NCBI RefSeq assembly: GCF_005796205.1
Contig: NZ_VAHN01000004.1
Span: forward strand, 62,001 to 126,000
Direction: 5' to 3'
DNA from: Pseudarthrobacter sp. NamE2
GTDB lineage: Bacteria > Actinomycetota > Actinomycetes > Actinomycetales > Micrococcaceae
Length of the DNA: 64,000 nucleotides
Positions 7,782-15,957 of this stretch are shown piece by piece. Numbering within the stretch: the first letter of the stretch is position 1; the number at the start of each line of letters is the position of its first letter. The position numbers and the translations under genes were made by a program. The notes below the pieces were generated by a model. It had not been told where the DNA came from, made no database searches, and saw only the letters and a list, made by a program, of their open reading frames with translations.

Positions 7782-8903
7782 CTACAGCTGCAGGGTCGCC
7801 GGCCGCTGCAGCCCGTTGACAGTGCTGACCGGCCAGCGCGGGTCCACCGTGAGGACCTGCAGGCCGGACTCCGTGAGCTGGACGGTGTCCTCGATCTTGA
7901 CCGCAGGGCCGGACGGGTTCCAGGTGAAGGTCTGGTTCAGGACCACCGTGTCCGTGGCGGAAGCGGTAACCCGGGGATCACGCCCGGCGTAGCCGGCGGG
8001 GCCGCCCTGGTGGTGCTGCTCCCACTGGTCTTCACCGAAGCCGTGGCGGACGTAGGCGGTCTTGATTTCGGTGAAGATCCGGTCCAGCCGGGCGCCGGGA
8101 ACCGTGGCATCGAAAATGTCTGCCTCCACCGCGGCGATGCGGGACTCGGCGTCGCGCTCCTGGGGCGTGCCGGCGTCGAACCTTACCCAGCGGGTGATGT
8201 TGGCAACCAGGCCGTCGCGGCGTGCGCACACCACGGTCATGGCGCGGCGGCCGATGGGGGAGTGGGTGGCCAGCGGGTGCCGGAAGCCGCTGCGGGAACT
8301 GCCGTTGCACAGCAGGACGAGCGGTTCGGCGCCGGCAGCCACAACCCGCCCGGCCAGCCTGGATACCAGCTCGAACTCCGTGGTGTCCGGCCGGGCCCTG
8401 GACAGGACGTCCGTCATGAGGGCCGCCAGTTCGCCGCTGAGGAGGGCGTAGCGCGCGCTTTCGCCCGGCAGTAGCTGCTGGCGGGCGGCGCGCAGCTCGG
8501 ACGCCACGTCTGCCTCCACCAGCGGACCCTGCCCTGCCGCAGCGGCGGAACGGCCGACGGCGGCGGCAGCCTCGTGCAGGTTCCCGTACCAGGGCACGGA
8601 GTGGAGGGAGACGCCGGCGGGGAGCTCCTCGGCCGCTATGCGGCCGGCCTCGTTGTTGAAGGTCACCAGGTGGTCGCCGTCGCGGTCCACCAGCACCGCG
8701 GCGACGGGGTCGCCGGCGAGGCTGATGTGGACCCGGCTGCCGTCCAGGTACCAGGTAAGGGCCGTGTGCGTGGTGAGCAGCAGAGAGTCCCGGCCCCTGG
8801 CATCCAGGATGTCCAGGACGCGCCGGCGCTTCACCGCCCGGTCCTCCACGGAGGCCGGTGCGGTCCTTGCGGCCCGCGGCGGTGCGGCTGTTGCCTGTGT
8901 CAT
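7782..8903 (-). CDS. M24 (creatinase/aminopeptidase P-fold) family protein
   Basis: This 373-residue protein has an N-terminal creatinase-like domain ('ALTWYLDGSRVHISLAGDPVAAVLV') and a C-terminal pita-bread domain ending with 'TFTWNPSGPAVKIEDTVQLTESG', the tail typical of M24 proteins. The start is the ATG that overlaps the upstream stop as ATGA. The usual metal site looks incomplete: 'LVANITRWVRF' has Asn where prolidases have the Asp of the DxTR motif. It may therefore act like non-metal creatinase-type hydrolases rather than as a dipeptidase. It is the last gene of an operon with a sugar-binding lipoprotein, an esterase-like hydrolase and a sugar oxidoreductase, an unusual setting for a peptidase. 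Function is unknown. Confidence 0.78.
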   Translation of the reverse strand: MTQATAAPPRAARTAPASVEDRAVKRRRVLDILDARGRDSLLLTTHTALTWYLDGSRVHISLAGDPVAAVLVDRDGDHLVTFNNEAGRIAAEELPAGVSLHSVPWYGNLHEAAAAVGRSAAAAGQGPLVEADVASELRAARQQLLPGESARYALLSGELAALMTDVLSRARPDTTEFELVSRLAGRVVAAGAEPLVLLCNGSSRSGFRHPLATHSPIGRRAMTVVCARRDGLVANITRWVRFDAGTPQERDAESRIAAVEADIFDATVPGARLDRIFTEIKTAYVRHGFGEDQWEQHHQGGPAGYAGRDPRVTASATDTVVLNQTFTWNPSGPAVKIEDTVQLTESGLQVLTVDPRWPVSTVNGLQRPATLQL

Positions 8904-10954
8904 GAGAGGTCCCCCTGCTGGTTGATCAAGTCTTCGATGTCGGTTGTGCCCAGGATGCCGTCGGCCACAAAAACGGTGATTTTCCGGCGCACCGGAAGAC
9001 CGGGTTTGGCGGTGGCAGGGGTCCCCCAGGCCAGCGACTGGCCAACACCCGGGTAGCCGTCCTTGCGCACGAACCACGGGTCCGTGGAGCCCTCCGGCGC
9101 CACGAAAATGAGGGTTGCTTCGCCGCCGTCGAATGTTCCGGACCAGGCGAGCCAGCGCGAAACGCTGCCATGCACCCCGGACTCCCCGCTGCCCACGGCC
9201 GTCCAGACGTTGGCGCCCCCGCACGCCGGGAGCCGCCAGAAGAAGCCGCCGTAGCCGCCCTCGTGCCGGCCGTTGGAACCAGGGCTGCCCAGGTTCACGG
9301 GCCGGTCACCGGCGGGGGAGAGGGCGAACTCGAGGGAGAGGCTCCACACGGACGGGCTGACGCCGGTCCAGGTCCACGTGCGCTCTTCCCCCAGGACGGG
9401 CGCGCCGTCGGGACCGTTCCAGCTCAGGCGTTCCTGCAGCCGGCCGGGGCTCCCGGCGCCGGCCGCCGTTTCTTCGACGGGGGTCTCGAGGACGGCGATG
9501 CTGCCGTGGTCGGGCCGCCAGACGTACCCGCCCGCTTCACGCGTGTACGTGCGGCCGCCCCAGAAGTTGACGCCGTTCACGTCCTGCAGTGCCACGCCAA
9601 CGCCCAGGTGCCAGACGTGGTCCAGCGGCTGGTGGTCCGTCACCACGGTGCCGCCCAGGGTGCGGACGGGGTGCAGGTAAGGGCGAGGCGAGGACACGGC
9701 GCGGATGTGGGTTCCGTCCTGGTAGTCCGCCACGGTGGCCCCGTCAAGGGTCAGGGACCGGACCGGCGGAAGGGAACGGGCCCACGGAACGCCGAGCTCG
9801 GCGAACGTGGCCTGTGCCCTGCACGCCCGGTCAATCAGCTCCGCGATGCCGTGCACCACGGGGTGTGCGTCGTCGCCCTCGCCCTCCCAGGTGATGTGGT
9901 CCGGCCCGATGGCCTGCGGCGCCGGCAGCGTCCGGATGGCTTCCAGCACCAGCGTAAATGCTCCGGTCTGCTGCAGCGGGCAGAGCAGGGGATCGCCGCC
10001 GGTCCGGGCCGCGAGGAGGTTCTCCAGCAGGTCTGTCCGGCCATAGCTTTCCCGGCGCTCGCCCTCGGGGGTGGTGACCACTACCTCGTCCCTTGTGTAG
10101 TAGAGGGTGATCTCGCCCCGGGTGCCGTGGATCGTCACGGTGGGATCCAGTTGCTCGGGCGCGCACAGGGTGAGCCCGCACATCAGGGTTCCGCCGTGGG
10201 CAGTGCGGATCCGGATGACCGATGTATCGTCGCTTTCGGTGTCGTGCGCCCGGTACAGGTCAGTCTCCACGGACGCGAGGTCCGCCACCGTGTGCGCCCC
10301 GGCCAGGTGCAGCGCCGTGGCCACCGCGTGCGCCAGGGCATTGGTGGCCACTCCGTCCACTACGTCGATGCCGTCCAGGCTGCGTTTGCCGGCCCAGCGG
10401 GAGCGCTTGAAGTAGGCCTTGTTGCGCACCCACTGGCCCTTGGCGCTGAGGCCCAGGACATCACCGATCCCGCCGGACCAGACAAGGTTGCGGATGGCCG
10501 GAAGCGCGTGTGAACCGAGGCTCTGGAAGCCGACCTGGACCAGCCGGCCGGCGGCCTTTGCCGCTGCAAGCACCTCGCTGTATTGGGCAAGGGACGCCAC
10601 GGGAGGCTTTTCGACGTAGACGTCCATGCCGGCGGCCAGCGCGGCGAGAGCCAGCGGTGCGTGCGTCTGGATGGGCGTGGCCAGGATGACGACGTCGGCG
10701 CCCGGCTGGGCGGCCAGCAGCCGGTCCAGGTCGGTGAAGACGGCCACGGAATCCTTGAGCCGTCCGGGGGCCGGCGGGTTGGGGTCGGCCACGGCCACGA
10801 GTTCCAGGGCGCCGGCTTCCTCAAGCCGGGCGAGGTTGGTGAGGTGCCTTTCGCCGAACCCGTGGACGCCCACCAGGGCAATGCGGGGAACGGCAACCGG
10901 CGGCTGTGCGGCGCTGGGCGCGCCGAATTCCGCGGTTGCGGATCGCTGAGTCAT
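8900..10954 (-). CDS. Fusion protein: Gfo/Idh/MocA oxidoreductase plus PmoA-like (DUF6807) domain
   Basis: A 684-residue two-domain protein. Residues about 25-390 form a Gfo/Idh/MocA dehydrogenase with the Rossmann start 'RIALVGVHGFGERHLTNL', 'VYVEKPPVASLAQY' (EKP Lys) and 'DGIDVVDGVATNALAHAVAT'. From about residue 400 the chain continues into a PmoA-like domain, with 'SPRPYLHPVRTLGG', 'DHVWHLGVGVALQDVNG' and 'NFWGGRTY'. That domain is common in polysaccharide-utilisation loci, where its role is unclear. The ATG at 10954 is used, preceded by AAGGAC. The gene overlaps the upstream hydrolase by one base and the downstream M24 gene by four. The dehydrogenase half is a clear paralogue of the unfused protein at 29883-31130. 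Confidence 0.87.
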   Translation of the reverse strand: MTQRSATAEFGAPSAAQPPVAVPRIALVGVHGFGERHLTNLARLEEAGALELVAVADPNPPAPGRLKDSVAVFTDLDRLLAAQPGADVVILATPIQTHAPLALAALAAGMDVYVEKPPVASLAQYSEVLAAAKAAGRLVQVGFQSLGSHALPAIRNLVWSGGIGDVLGLSAKGQWVRNKAYFKRSRWAGKRSLDGIDVVDGVATNALAHAVATALHLAGAHTVADLASVETDLYRAHDTESDDTSVIRIRTAHGGTLMCGLTLCAPEQLDPTVTIHGTRGEITLYYTRDEVVVTTPEGERRESYGRTDLLENLLAARTGGDPLLCPLQQTGAFTLVLEAIRTLPAPQAIGPDHITWEGEGDDAHPVVHGIAELIDRACRAQATFAELGVPWARSLPPVRSLTLDGATVADYQDGTHIRAVSSPRPYLHPVRTLGGTVVTDHQPLDHVWHLGVGVALQDVNGVNFWGGRTYTREAGGYVWRPDHGSIAVLETPVEETAAGAGSPGRLQERLSWNGPDGAPVLGEERTWTWTGVSPSVWSLSLEFALSPAGDRPVNLGSPGSNGRHEGGYGGFFWRLPACGGANVWTAVGSGESGVHGSVSRWLAWSGTFDGGEATLIFVAPEGSTDPWFVRKDGYPGVGQSLAWGTPATAKPGLPVRRKITVFVADGILGTTDIEDLINQQGDLS

Positions 10955-12108
10955 CAAGAAGTCCTTGCAGGCTGGGGGGTGGATGAAGGTGAAGTGTTGA
11001 GGGTGGCGGCGAGGAAAGCGGTGGCCTCCTCCTGCATGGCCGCGGTGAATACGTGCCCGCCCGGCCAGAAGCTTCCGGTGTACCTGCCGGAGGCGTGCAG
11101 CGACTCCAGGATCCGGTGGGCGTCCCGCATGCCGTCTTCCGGGAAGAGTTCGTCGGCCAGTGCGTACTGCACCAGGAAGTTTGCCCGTGCGGATCGGGTG
11201 GTGAGCTCCGGCCAGTCACCCAGCTTCCAGAGTCCGGGCGTTTGCAGCAGCCAGGAGTGGGCGTCCAGGTATGCGGGCAGGAGTGATTGGAAGGTTGTCA
11301 TCATGCAGGTCACCACCGAGGCGCGGATGCGGGGACTGAGGACAGCCAGGGCAACGGAGCGGCCGCCGCCGCCAGAGAACCCGGCGCAGCCCAGCCGGTC
11401 CGGGTCCACGCCGGGAAGGCCGGCCAGGATTTCGAGGGCGGCGAGGTCGTCGTGGGCCACCATGCCGGCCAGGCTGGTGCCAAGCAGGCCGGCCGTCTTG
11501 GCTACAGTGTCCTCGTGGATGCCTGCAGCGGCGTTGTAGTCCTCCGCTTCTGAAGGTACGACGCCGTCCTCCCGCCACTGCGCGCGCCGCGCCTCGAGCG
11601 CGGCGGCAGTGCGCCATGGCGGTGTTGAGAGGTCGAAGCGGCGGCTGCCCCAGGCAAAGGCGTCGTGGGCCAGGACAGCGAAACCGTTGCGGGCGATGTC
11701 CGTTGCAAGGGCCCGGCGCTCATAGCCGGTCCGGGGGTTTGCTGGGTGGTCCGCCGGGAGCTCGACCAGCCGGTCCGCGCCGCCGAATTTGTTGCCGCCG
11801 TGGCAGTGCAGTGCCAGGACGCCCGGCAGCCGGCCGGAAGCGTCCGCGGGCCGGAGCAGCCAGCCGGTGCTCCGGGGGCCGAAGCCCAACTGCCAGCTGA
11901 GCTGGGAGGTGGTGACCCCGTGGTGCGTTTCCTCCCCGTGAACCGTTACAGCGGGAGCGCCGGGCATGCCCGGAACGCCCAGCGCGTCCGCCAGTTCCTG
12001 CGCTTCGGGCGCGGCGGCAGCGAAGCGGGGGTGCTGCCGGACGTAAGCGGGCCAGTCCTCGTAACCGGCGATGGCACTGGGCCGGGCGGCCTGGGCTTCA
12101 GCGCTCAC
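10954..12108 (-). CDS. Alpha/beta-hydrolase, dienelactone hydrolase/acetyl-esterase-like
   Basis: A 384-residue serine hydrolase. 'GVLALHCHGGNKFGG' is an oxyanion-hole region, 'LGCAGFSGGGGRSVAL' carries the nucleophile Ser in a GxSxG motif, and the late Asp/His pair is probably in 'ALADELFPEDGMRDAH' and 'FWPGGHVF'. No signal peptide is seen, so it should act in the cytoplasm, on imported esterified sugars or lactones. I take the GTG at 12108 as start because a perfect AGGAGG lies seven bases upstream; the ATG at 12129 would add seven residues and has no ribosome-binding site. The stop overlaps the next gene as TGATG. The substrate is unknown. Confidence 0.82.
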   Translation of the reverse strand: MSAEAQAARPSAIAGYEDWPAYVRQHPRFAAAAPEAQELADALGVPGMPGAPAVTVHGEETHHGVTTSQLSWQLGFGPRSTGWLLRPADASGRLPGVLALHCHGGNKFGGADRLVELPADHPANPRTGYERRALATDIARNGFAVLAHDAFAWGSRRFDLSTPPWRTAAALEARRAQWREDGVVPSEAEDYNAAAGIHEDTVAKTAGLLGTSLAGMVAHDDLAALEILAGLPGVDPDRLGCAGFSGGGGRSVALAVLSPRIRASVVTCMMTTFQSLLPAYLDAHSWLLQTPGLWKLGDWPELTTRSARANFLVQYALADELFPEDGMRDAHRILESLHASGRYTGSFWPGGHVFTAAMQEEATAFLAATLNTSPSSTPQPARTS

Positions 12109-12139
12109 GGGCGTGCCTCCTGTCGTCATGATGGTTGAA

Positions 12140-12168
12140 GGGCCGCGGCTGCTGTCCAGCCGCGGCCC
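12140..12168 (-). terminator. Intra-operon hairpin after the binding-protein gene
   Basis: GGGCCGCGGCT (12140-12150) pairs perfectly with AGCCGCGGCCC (12158-12168) around a 7-base loop. There is no T tract. It lies between the binding-protein stop and the hydrolase start. Such hairpins protect or partly terminate the message so that more binding protein than enzyme is made. Confidence 0.6.
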
Positions 12169-12179
12169 TGCCCGGGGGG

Positions 12180-13475
12180 TCAGCCGAGGTTCGAGTTGAC
12201 CTCGTTGATCATGCCTTTGGCTGCATCCCGCGGCGAGATCTTTCCGAAGAGAACATCCGTGTTGAACCTGTTCAGTACCTCCATGGTGGCTGATGAGCCG
12301 GCCGGGAACGGCTTCGGCGGATCAATCTTCATCTCGGCGATGCGGTCCAGGTACGCGGCTTCCTTCTGCTGCGTCTCCTTCAGGAGGGGCGTGATGCCTT
12401 CCTTCAGTTCCGTGTTGGCGGGCATGCCGCGGTCGCTCTTGATCTTGCTGGCGGCGTCCATGCTGTTGACCAGGTAGTTGATGAAGAGCGCAGCTTCCTT
12501 GGGGTGGGCCGACTTTGCGGAGATGGCGTACTCCATGGAGGAGCGCAGCCAGGCACCGGGGGTCTTGCTTTCGCCGGGCAGCTTCATCATGACCAGCGGG
12601 GCGCCGGAGTAGGAGGTCATCTGGTTGCTCCAGCTGATCTTCATGCCCTGCTTGCCCTGGCCCATCAGCGTCATCTCCGGCTGGGCTGAGCCGTCCTCAA
12701 CCGTCTGTGACGGTGACGGGGCACCGCCGGTTTCCATCAGCTTTTTGTTGAGCTCGAAGTAGCGGGTGAGGGTGTCCTCGCTGATGCCCATCTTCTTGCC
12801 GTCATCTGTGTAGAGGGTTTCGCCTGCCTGCCGCGCCCACACCGCGAGGAAGGAGTCGTTGGCCATGGGGGTGGTTCCGAAAGTGCCCGCTGGGGATTTC
12901 CTGGTGATCTCGGCCGCGATGTCCGCGTAATCGTCCCAGGTCCAGGTCTCGTCGTCGGGAAGTTCCACGCCGGCGGCCTCGAAGACGGTGGGATCCACCA
13001 CCATGGACATGGAGTTAACGCCGGCAGTGATGGTGTACTGCTTGCCGTCGATCTTTCCGAGGTCCACCGTGCCTTCCGCGAACTTGGAGGTGTCGATCTG
13101 GTCCTTGACCTTGTCCAGGTCCAGCAGGACGCCGCGGCTTGCGTACTCGCTGGGGTACGAGCCGCTCATTGCAAAGACATCCGGGGTGGTGCCGCCGGCG
13201 ATCTGGGTGGCCATCTTGTCCCAGTACGAGCTGAACTCGGTGTTCTCGCCCTGCACCTTGATGGTGGGGTTTGCGGCCTCAAAGTCCTTGATGACCTCAA
13301 GGGTGGTCTTGGCGCGGGAATCGTTGCCCCACCAGGCGAAGCGGATGGTGACCGGGTCCTCCACGGTCCCCACCTTCCCGGCTTCCGGGTTGCTGCCGCA
13401 TCCGGTAAGCACCATGGCCAGCGCGGCCGTAGCACCGGCCACCCTCATTACAGACTTCTTGAGACGAAACCGCAT
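12180..13475 (-). CDS. ABC transporter sugar-binding lipoprotein (family 1)
   Basis: A 431-residue solute-binding protein of the sugar family. The signal peptide runs to the lipobox 'LTGC', giving lipidation at Cys26. The mature part begins 'PVTIRFAWWGNDSRAKTTLEVIKDFEAANP' in character, typical of ABC sugar-binding proteins, and contains 'GGTTPDVFAMSG' and 'MANDSFLAVWARQAGE'. The first in-frame ATG after the operator is used. It is transcribed away from the permease genes at 13827-15702 but is separated from them only by a shared control region, and closely resembles the binding protein at 15958-17313, so both may serve the same permeases. Ligand is probably an oligosaccharide related to pectin; this is inference. 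Confidence 0.9.
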   Translation of the reverse strand: MRFRLKKSVMRVAGATAALAMVLTGCGSNPEAGKVGTVEDPVTIRFAWWGNDSRAKTTLEVIKDFEAANPTIKVQGENTEFSSYWDKMATQIAGGTTPDVFAMSGSYPSEYASRGVLLDLDKVKDQIDTSKFAEGTVDLGKIDGKQYTITAGVNSMSMVVDPTVFEAAGVELPDDETWTWDDYADIAAEITRKSPAGTFGTTPMANDSFLAVWARQAGETLYTDDGKKMGISEDTLTRYFELNKKLMETGGAPSPSQTVEDGSAQPEMTLMGQGKQGMKISWSNQMTSYSGAPLVMMKLPGESKTPGAWLRSSMEYAISAKSAHPKEAALFINYLVNSMDAASKIKSDRGMPANTELKEGITPLLKETQQKEAAYLDRIAEMKIDPPKPFPAGSSATMEVLNRFNTDVLFGKISPRDAAKGMINEVNSNLG

Positions 13476-13522
13476 TGTCCTGCCCCTTAGTTCTTGTGAT
13501 CCAGTGTTAGTGACGCCAGTTA

Positions 13523-13581
13523 CAGAAAGCGTTTTCTGAAAAACTAACAAAGGGCTATACAGGAGTCAAGAAACCGTTTAC
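13523..13581 (-). promoter_or_regulatory. Promoter and two LacI-type operators for the leftward binding-protein operon
   Basis: Read on the minus strand, TTGACT (13569-13564), a 17-base spacer and TAGTTT (13546-13541) form a promoter. CAGAAAGCGTTTTCTG (13523-13538), a near-perfect 16-base palindrome, covers the expected start point. A second operator-like site, GAAACCGTTTAC (13570-13581), abuts the -35 box. The pattern matches that at 1666-1683, so the repressor encoded at 363-1397 is the likely regulator. Confidence 0.7.
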
Positions 13582-13740
13582 TTTGGTACCGGGCCGCTTT
13601 TGAACCAGCACCACCGGCGGCGTCCGGACCAGTAGTCCGCAACCCCTCCGTTGCGGCGGGTCCTGAGGCTCCGGGTGCTTGAACCCCATCGCCCCGGCGA
13701 TGACCAGAACGTGGAGGCCACGATGACCAAAGGAGACCAC

Positions 13741-13830
13741 ATGGCCGCTAAACACCTACCCGGGACGCTGCGTCCGGCATCGCTGCCGGCCGGGGCGCGC
13801 CTGTTGCGCGGGACGGGGCGCCTGAAGTGA
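13741..13830 (+). CDS. Small upstream ORF (29 codons) coupled to the permease gene
   Basis: An ATG at 13741 follows the strong ribosome-binding site AAAGGAG at a spacing of six bases and opens a 29-residue basic, Leu/Arg-rich frame whose TGA overlaps the GTG start of the permease gene (GTGA at 13827-13830). The permease GTG itself has no good ribosome-binding site, so translation of the small frame probably delivers ribosomes to it. I recognise no family. It may be purely a coupling device rather than a functional peptide. Confidence 0.5.
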   Translation: MAAKHLPGTLRPASLPAGARLLRGTGRLK

Positions 13831-14771
13831 GTGCGATCAGTGAACTGAGCTCGCTGTCGCGGCGCAAGGGCAGGGCCACGGCGGAGGAGAAGAAGGCGAA
13901 CGGCCGCGACAACAAGGCCGCCTATATCTTCCTGCTGCCCTGGATTGTGGGCCTGGTGGCCATCACCATCGGCCCGATGATCATGTCCCTCTACCTGTCC
14001 TTTACGGATTACAACCTGCTCCAGCCGCCGGAATGGACCGGCCTGGACAACTTCACCCGGATGCTTTCCGATGCCCGGTTGCACAATTCGCTGGGCGTGA
14101 CCTTTACCTACGTGTTCATTGGTGTCCCGCTCCAGCTGGCCGTGGCGCTGCTGATCGCCCTGGTCCTGGACAAGGGCCTGCGCGGGCTGCCGTTCTACCG
14201 TTCGGTGTTTTACTTGCCGTCCCTGCTGGGCGGATCGGTGGCTGTGGCCATTCTCTGGAAGCAGATCTTCGGCACGACGGGCCTGGTGAACCAGGTCCTG
14301 GCGATGTTCGGTATCCAGGGCCCGGGCTGGATCTCCGATCCGAGCACCGCGCTGGGTTCGATCATCCTGCTGCACGTATGGACGTTCGGCGCCCCGATGA
14401 TCATCTTCCTCGCCGGCCTGCGGCAGATCCCGAACATGTACTACGAAGCAGCCAAGGTGGACGGCGCCACCACGCTGCAGCAGTTCTGGCGGATCACAAT
14501 GCCGATGCTGAGCCCGATCATCTTCTTCAACCTGGTGCTGCAGATCATCGGTTCCTTCCAGTCGTTCACGCAGGCGTTCATCGTCTCCGGCGGCAACGGC
14601 GGACCGTCCGACTCCACGATGTTCTTCACGCTCTACCTCTACCAAAAGGGCTTCGGCCAGTTCGACATGGGCTACGCGTCAGCCATGGCATGGGTCCTGC
14701 TGGTGATCATCGGTATCTTCACCGCCATCAACTTCATCGCTTCCAAGTATTGGGTTTTCTATGACGACTAA
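13827..14771 (+). CDS. ABC sugar-transporter permease, MalF/UgpA type
   Basis: A 314-residue membrane protein with six predicted membrane segments, the first near 'YIFLLPWIVGLVAITIGP'. The cytoplasmic EAA loop, which contacts the ATPase, is 'YYEAAKVDGATTLQQFW'. A charged N-terminal tail of about 30 residues precedes the first segment. Translation from the GTG at 13827 appears coupled to the short frame ending in the same four bases. The 3' end overlaps the next permease gene by 11 bases. With that gene it forms the channel of a carbohydrate importer of the CUT1 class. No ATPase gene lies nearby. Confidence 0.92.
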   Translation: MSAISELSSLSRRKGRATAEEKKANGRDNKAAYIFLLPWIVGLVAITIGPMIMSLYLSFTDYNLLQPPEWTGLDNFTRMLSDARLHNSLGVTFTYVFIGVPLQLAVALLIALVLDKGLRGLPFYRSVFYLPSLLGGSVAVAILWKQIFGTTGLVNQVLAMFGIQGPGWISDPSTALGSIILLHVWTFGAPMIIFLAGLRQIPNMYYEAAKVDGATTLQQFWRITMPMLSPIIFFNLVLQIIGSFQSFTQAFIVSGGNGGPSDSTMFFTLYLYQKGFGQFDMGYASAMAWVLLVIIGIFTAINFIASKYWVFYDD

Positions 14772-15702
14772 CCTGCAGACGCTGCCCGCCGCGGACAACA
14801 AGTCCGCAGGAGCCGGCAAGCCTACGAACCGCCGCAAGCCCCGCGAGTCCCGCGGCACCCTGGCCTTCAGCCGGGCGCAGCGCGCCAGGTCACTGATGAA
14901 GCACGCCATCCTGATCCTGGCTGGCGGCCTGATGATCTACCCCCTTCTGTGGATGGTGATCTCATCGCTGCGGCCCAACGAGCTGATCTTCCGCGAACCC
15001 GGCCTGTGGCTGAACAGCCTGGAGATGAGCAACTACACCTCCGGGTGGTCTGCCCTGACCCACCCGTTCGGGCATTACATGATCAACTCGGCCATCGTGG
15101 TGATCGGTTCCATCCTGGGCAACCTGATCTCGTGCTCGATGGCTGCCTACGCCTTCGCACGGCTGCAGTTCACCGCCAAAAAGCTGCTGTTCGGCATCAT
15201 GCTGCTGACCATCATGCTGCCGTTCCACGTAGTGATCGTGCCCCAGTACATCCTGTTCTCGCAGATCGGCTGGGTGAACACCTTCTGGCCGCTGATCGTG
15301 CCCAAGCTGCTGGCAACGGAAGCGTTCTTTGTGTTCCTCATGGTCCAGTTCATCCGCGGCATTCCGCGTGAGCTTGACGAGGCCGCCCGCATCGACGGTG
15401 CAGGACATCCCAGGATCTTCCTGCGGGTCATCCTGCCGCTGATGGTTCCGGCCCTGGCCACCACCACCATCTTCACGTTCATCTGGACCTGGAACGACTT
15501 CTTCGGCGCCCTGATCTATCTCACCGACCCGGACATGTTCACCGTCCCCGTCGCCCTGCGCGCCTTCGTTGACTCCCAGTCCGCCACCAGCTGGGGCTCG
15601 CTGTTCGCCATGTCCATCGTGTCCCTCCTGCCGGTCTTCCTGGTCTTCCTCTTCGGCCAGCGGTTCCTCATCAAGGGCATCGCCACCACCGGCATCAAGT
15701 AA
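14761..15702 (+). CDS. ABC sugar-transporter permease, MalG/UgpE type
   Basis: The second channel subunit, 313 residues, with an N-terminal cytoplasmic stretch of about 45 residues, six membrane segments and the EAA loop 'LDEAARIDGAGHPRIFLRV'. 'WTWNDFFGALIYLTDP' is a conserved feature of the family. It starts inside the end of the preceding permease gene. A strong terminator follows, so the binding protein at 15958 is transcribed from its own promoter. Confidence 0.92.
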   Translation: MTTNLQTLPAADNKSAGAGKPTNRRKPRESRGTLAFSRAQRARSLMKHAILILAGGLMIYPLLWMVISSLRPNELIFREPGLWLNSLEMSNYTSGWSALTHPFGHYMINSAIVVIGSILGNLISCSMAAYAFARLQFTAKKLLFGIMLLTIMLPFHVVIVPQYILFSQIGWVNTFWPLIVPKLLATEAFFVFLMVQFIRGIPRELDEAARIDGAGHPRIFLRVILPLMVPALATTTIFTFIWTWNDFFGALIYLTDPDMFTVPVALRAFVDSQSATSWGSLFAMSIVSLLPVFLVFLFGQRFLIKGIATTGIK

Positions 15703-15747
15703 CTTCTCTGCCGGCTTCGGCCACTTACAGCCCGGACCGGCGGCAGG

Positions 15748-15785
15748 AAGGCAACGGCCCGTCCCTCTGGACGGGCCGTTGCCTT
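15748..15785 (+). terminator. Strong hairpin terminator after the permease pair
   Basis: AAGGCAACGGCCCGTCC (15748-15764) pairs perfectly with GGACGGGCCGTTGCCTT (15769-15785) around a CTCT loop. The 17-base-pair stem is the longest perfect hairpin in the first half of the window. It is likely to end transcription of the permease genes. Confidence 0.85.
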
Positions 15786-15825
15786 GCCCGACCTGTTGTC
15801 TCGACTGAAATTCCTGAAATGACCC

Positions 15826-15878
15826 CTTGTATTACAAGTCACGCACTTATAACATCAGATGCAGAAAGCGTTTTCCTG
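15826..15878 (+). promoter_or_regulatory. Promoter region and LacI-type operator of the second binding-protein gene
   Basis: A TATAAC -10-like box (15848-15853) follows a palindromic CTTGTATTACAAG (15826-15838) that could provide a poor -35 or bind another regulator. CAGAAAGCGTTTTCCTG (15862-15878) is nearly identical to the operator at 13523-13538 and lies at the expected start of transcription. The two binding-protein genes thus seem to be controlled by the same repressor. Confidence 0.62.
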
Positions 15879-15957
15879 AGTTGGTTTTCCAACTACAGGA
15901 CCGCTTGCACCCGCAGTAAATCCCCAGCACCAAGATCAAAGAAGATCGGAGTACTCC

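Noticed and set aside
9170..10513. Plus-strand open frame of 447 codons
   Set aside because: It is opposite the oxidoreductase-PmoA fusion gene, with Arg/Gly-rich composition and no recognisable motif, so it is a shadow frame.
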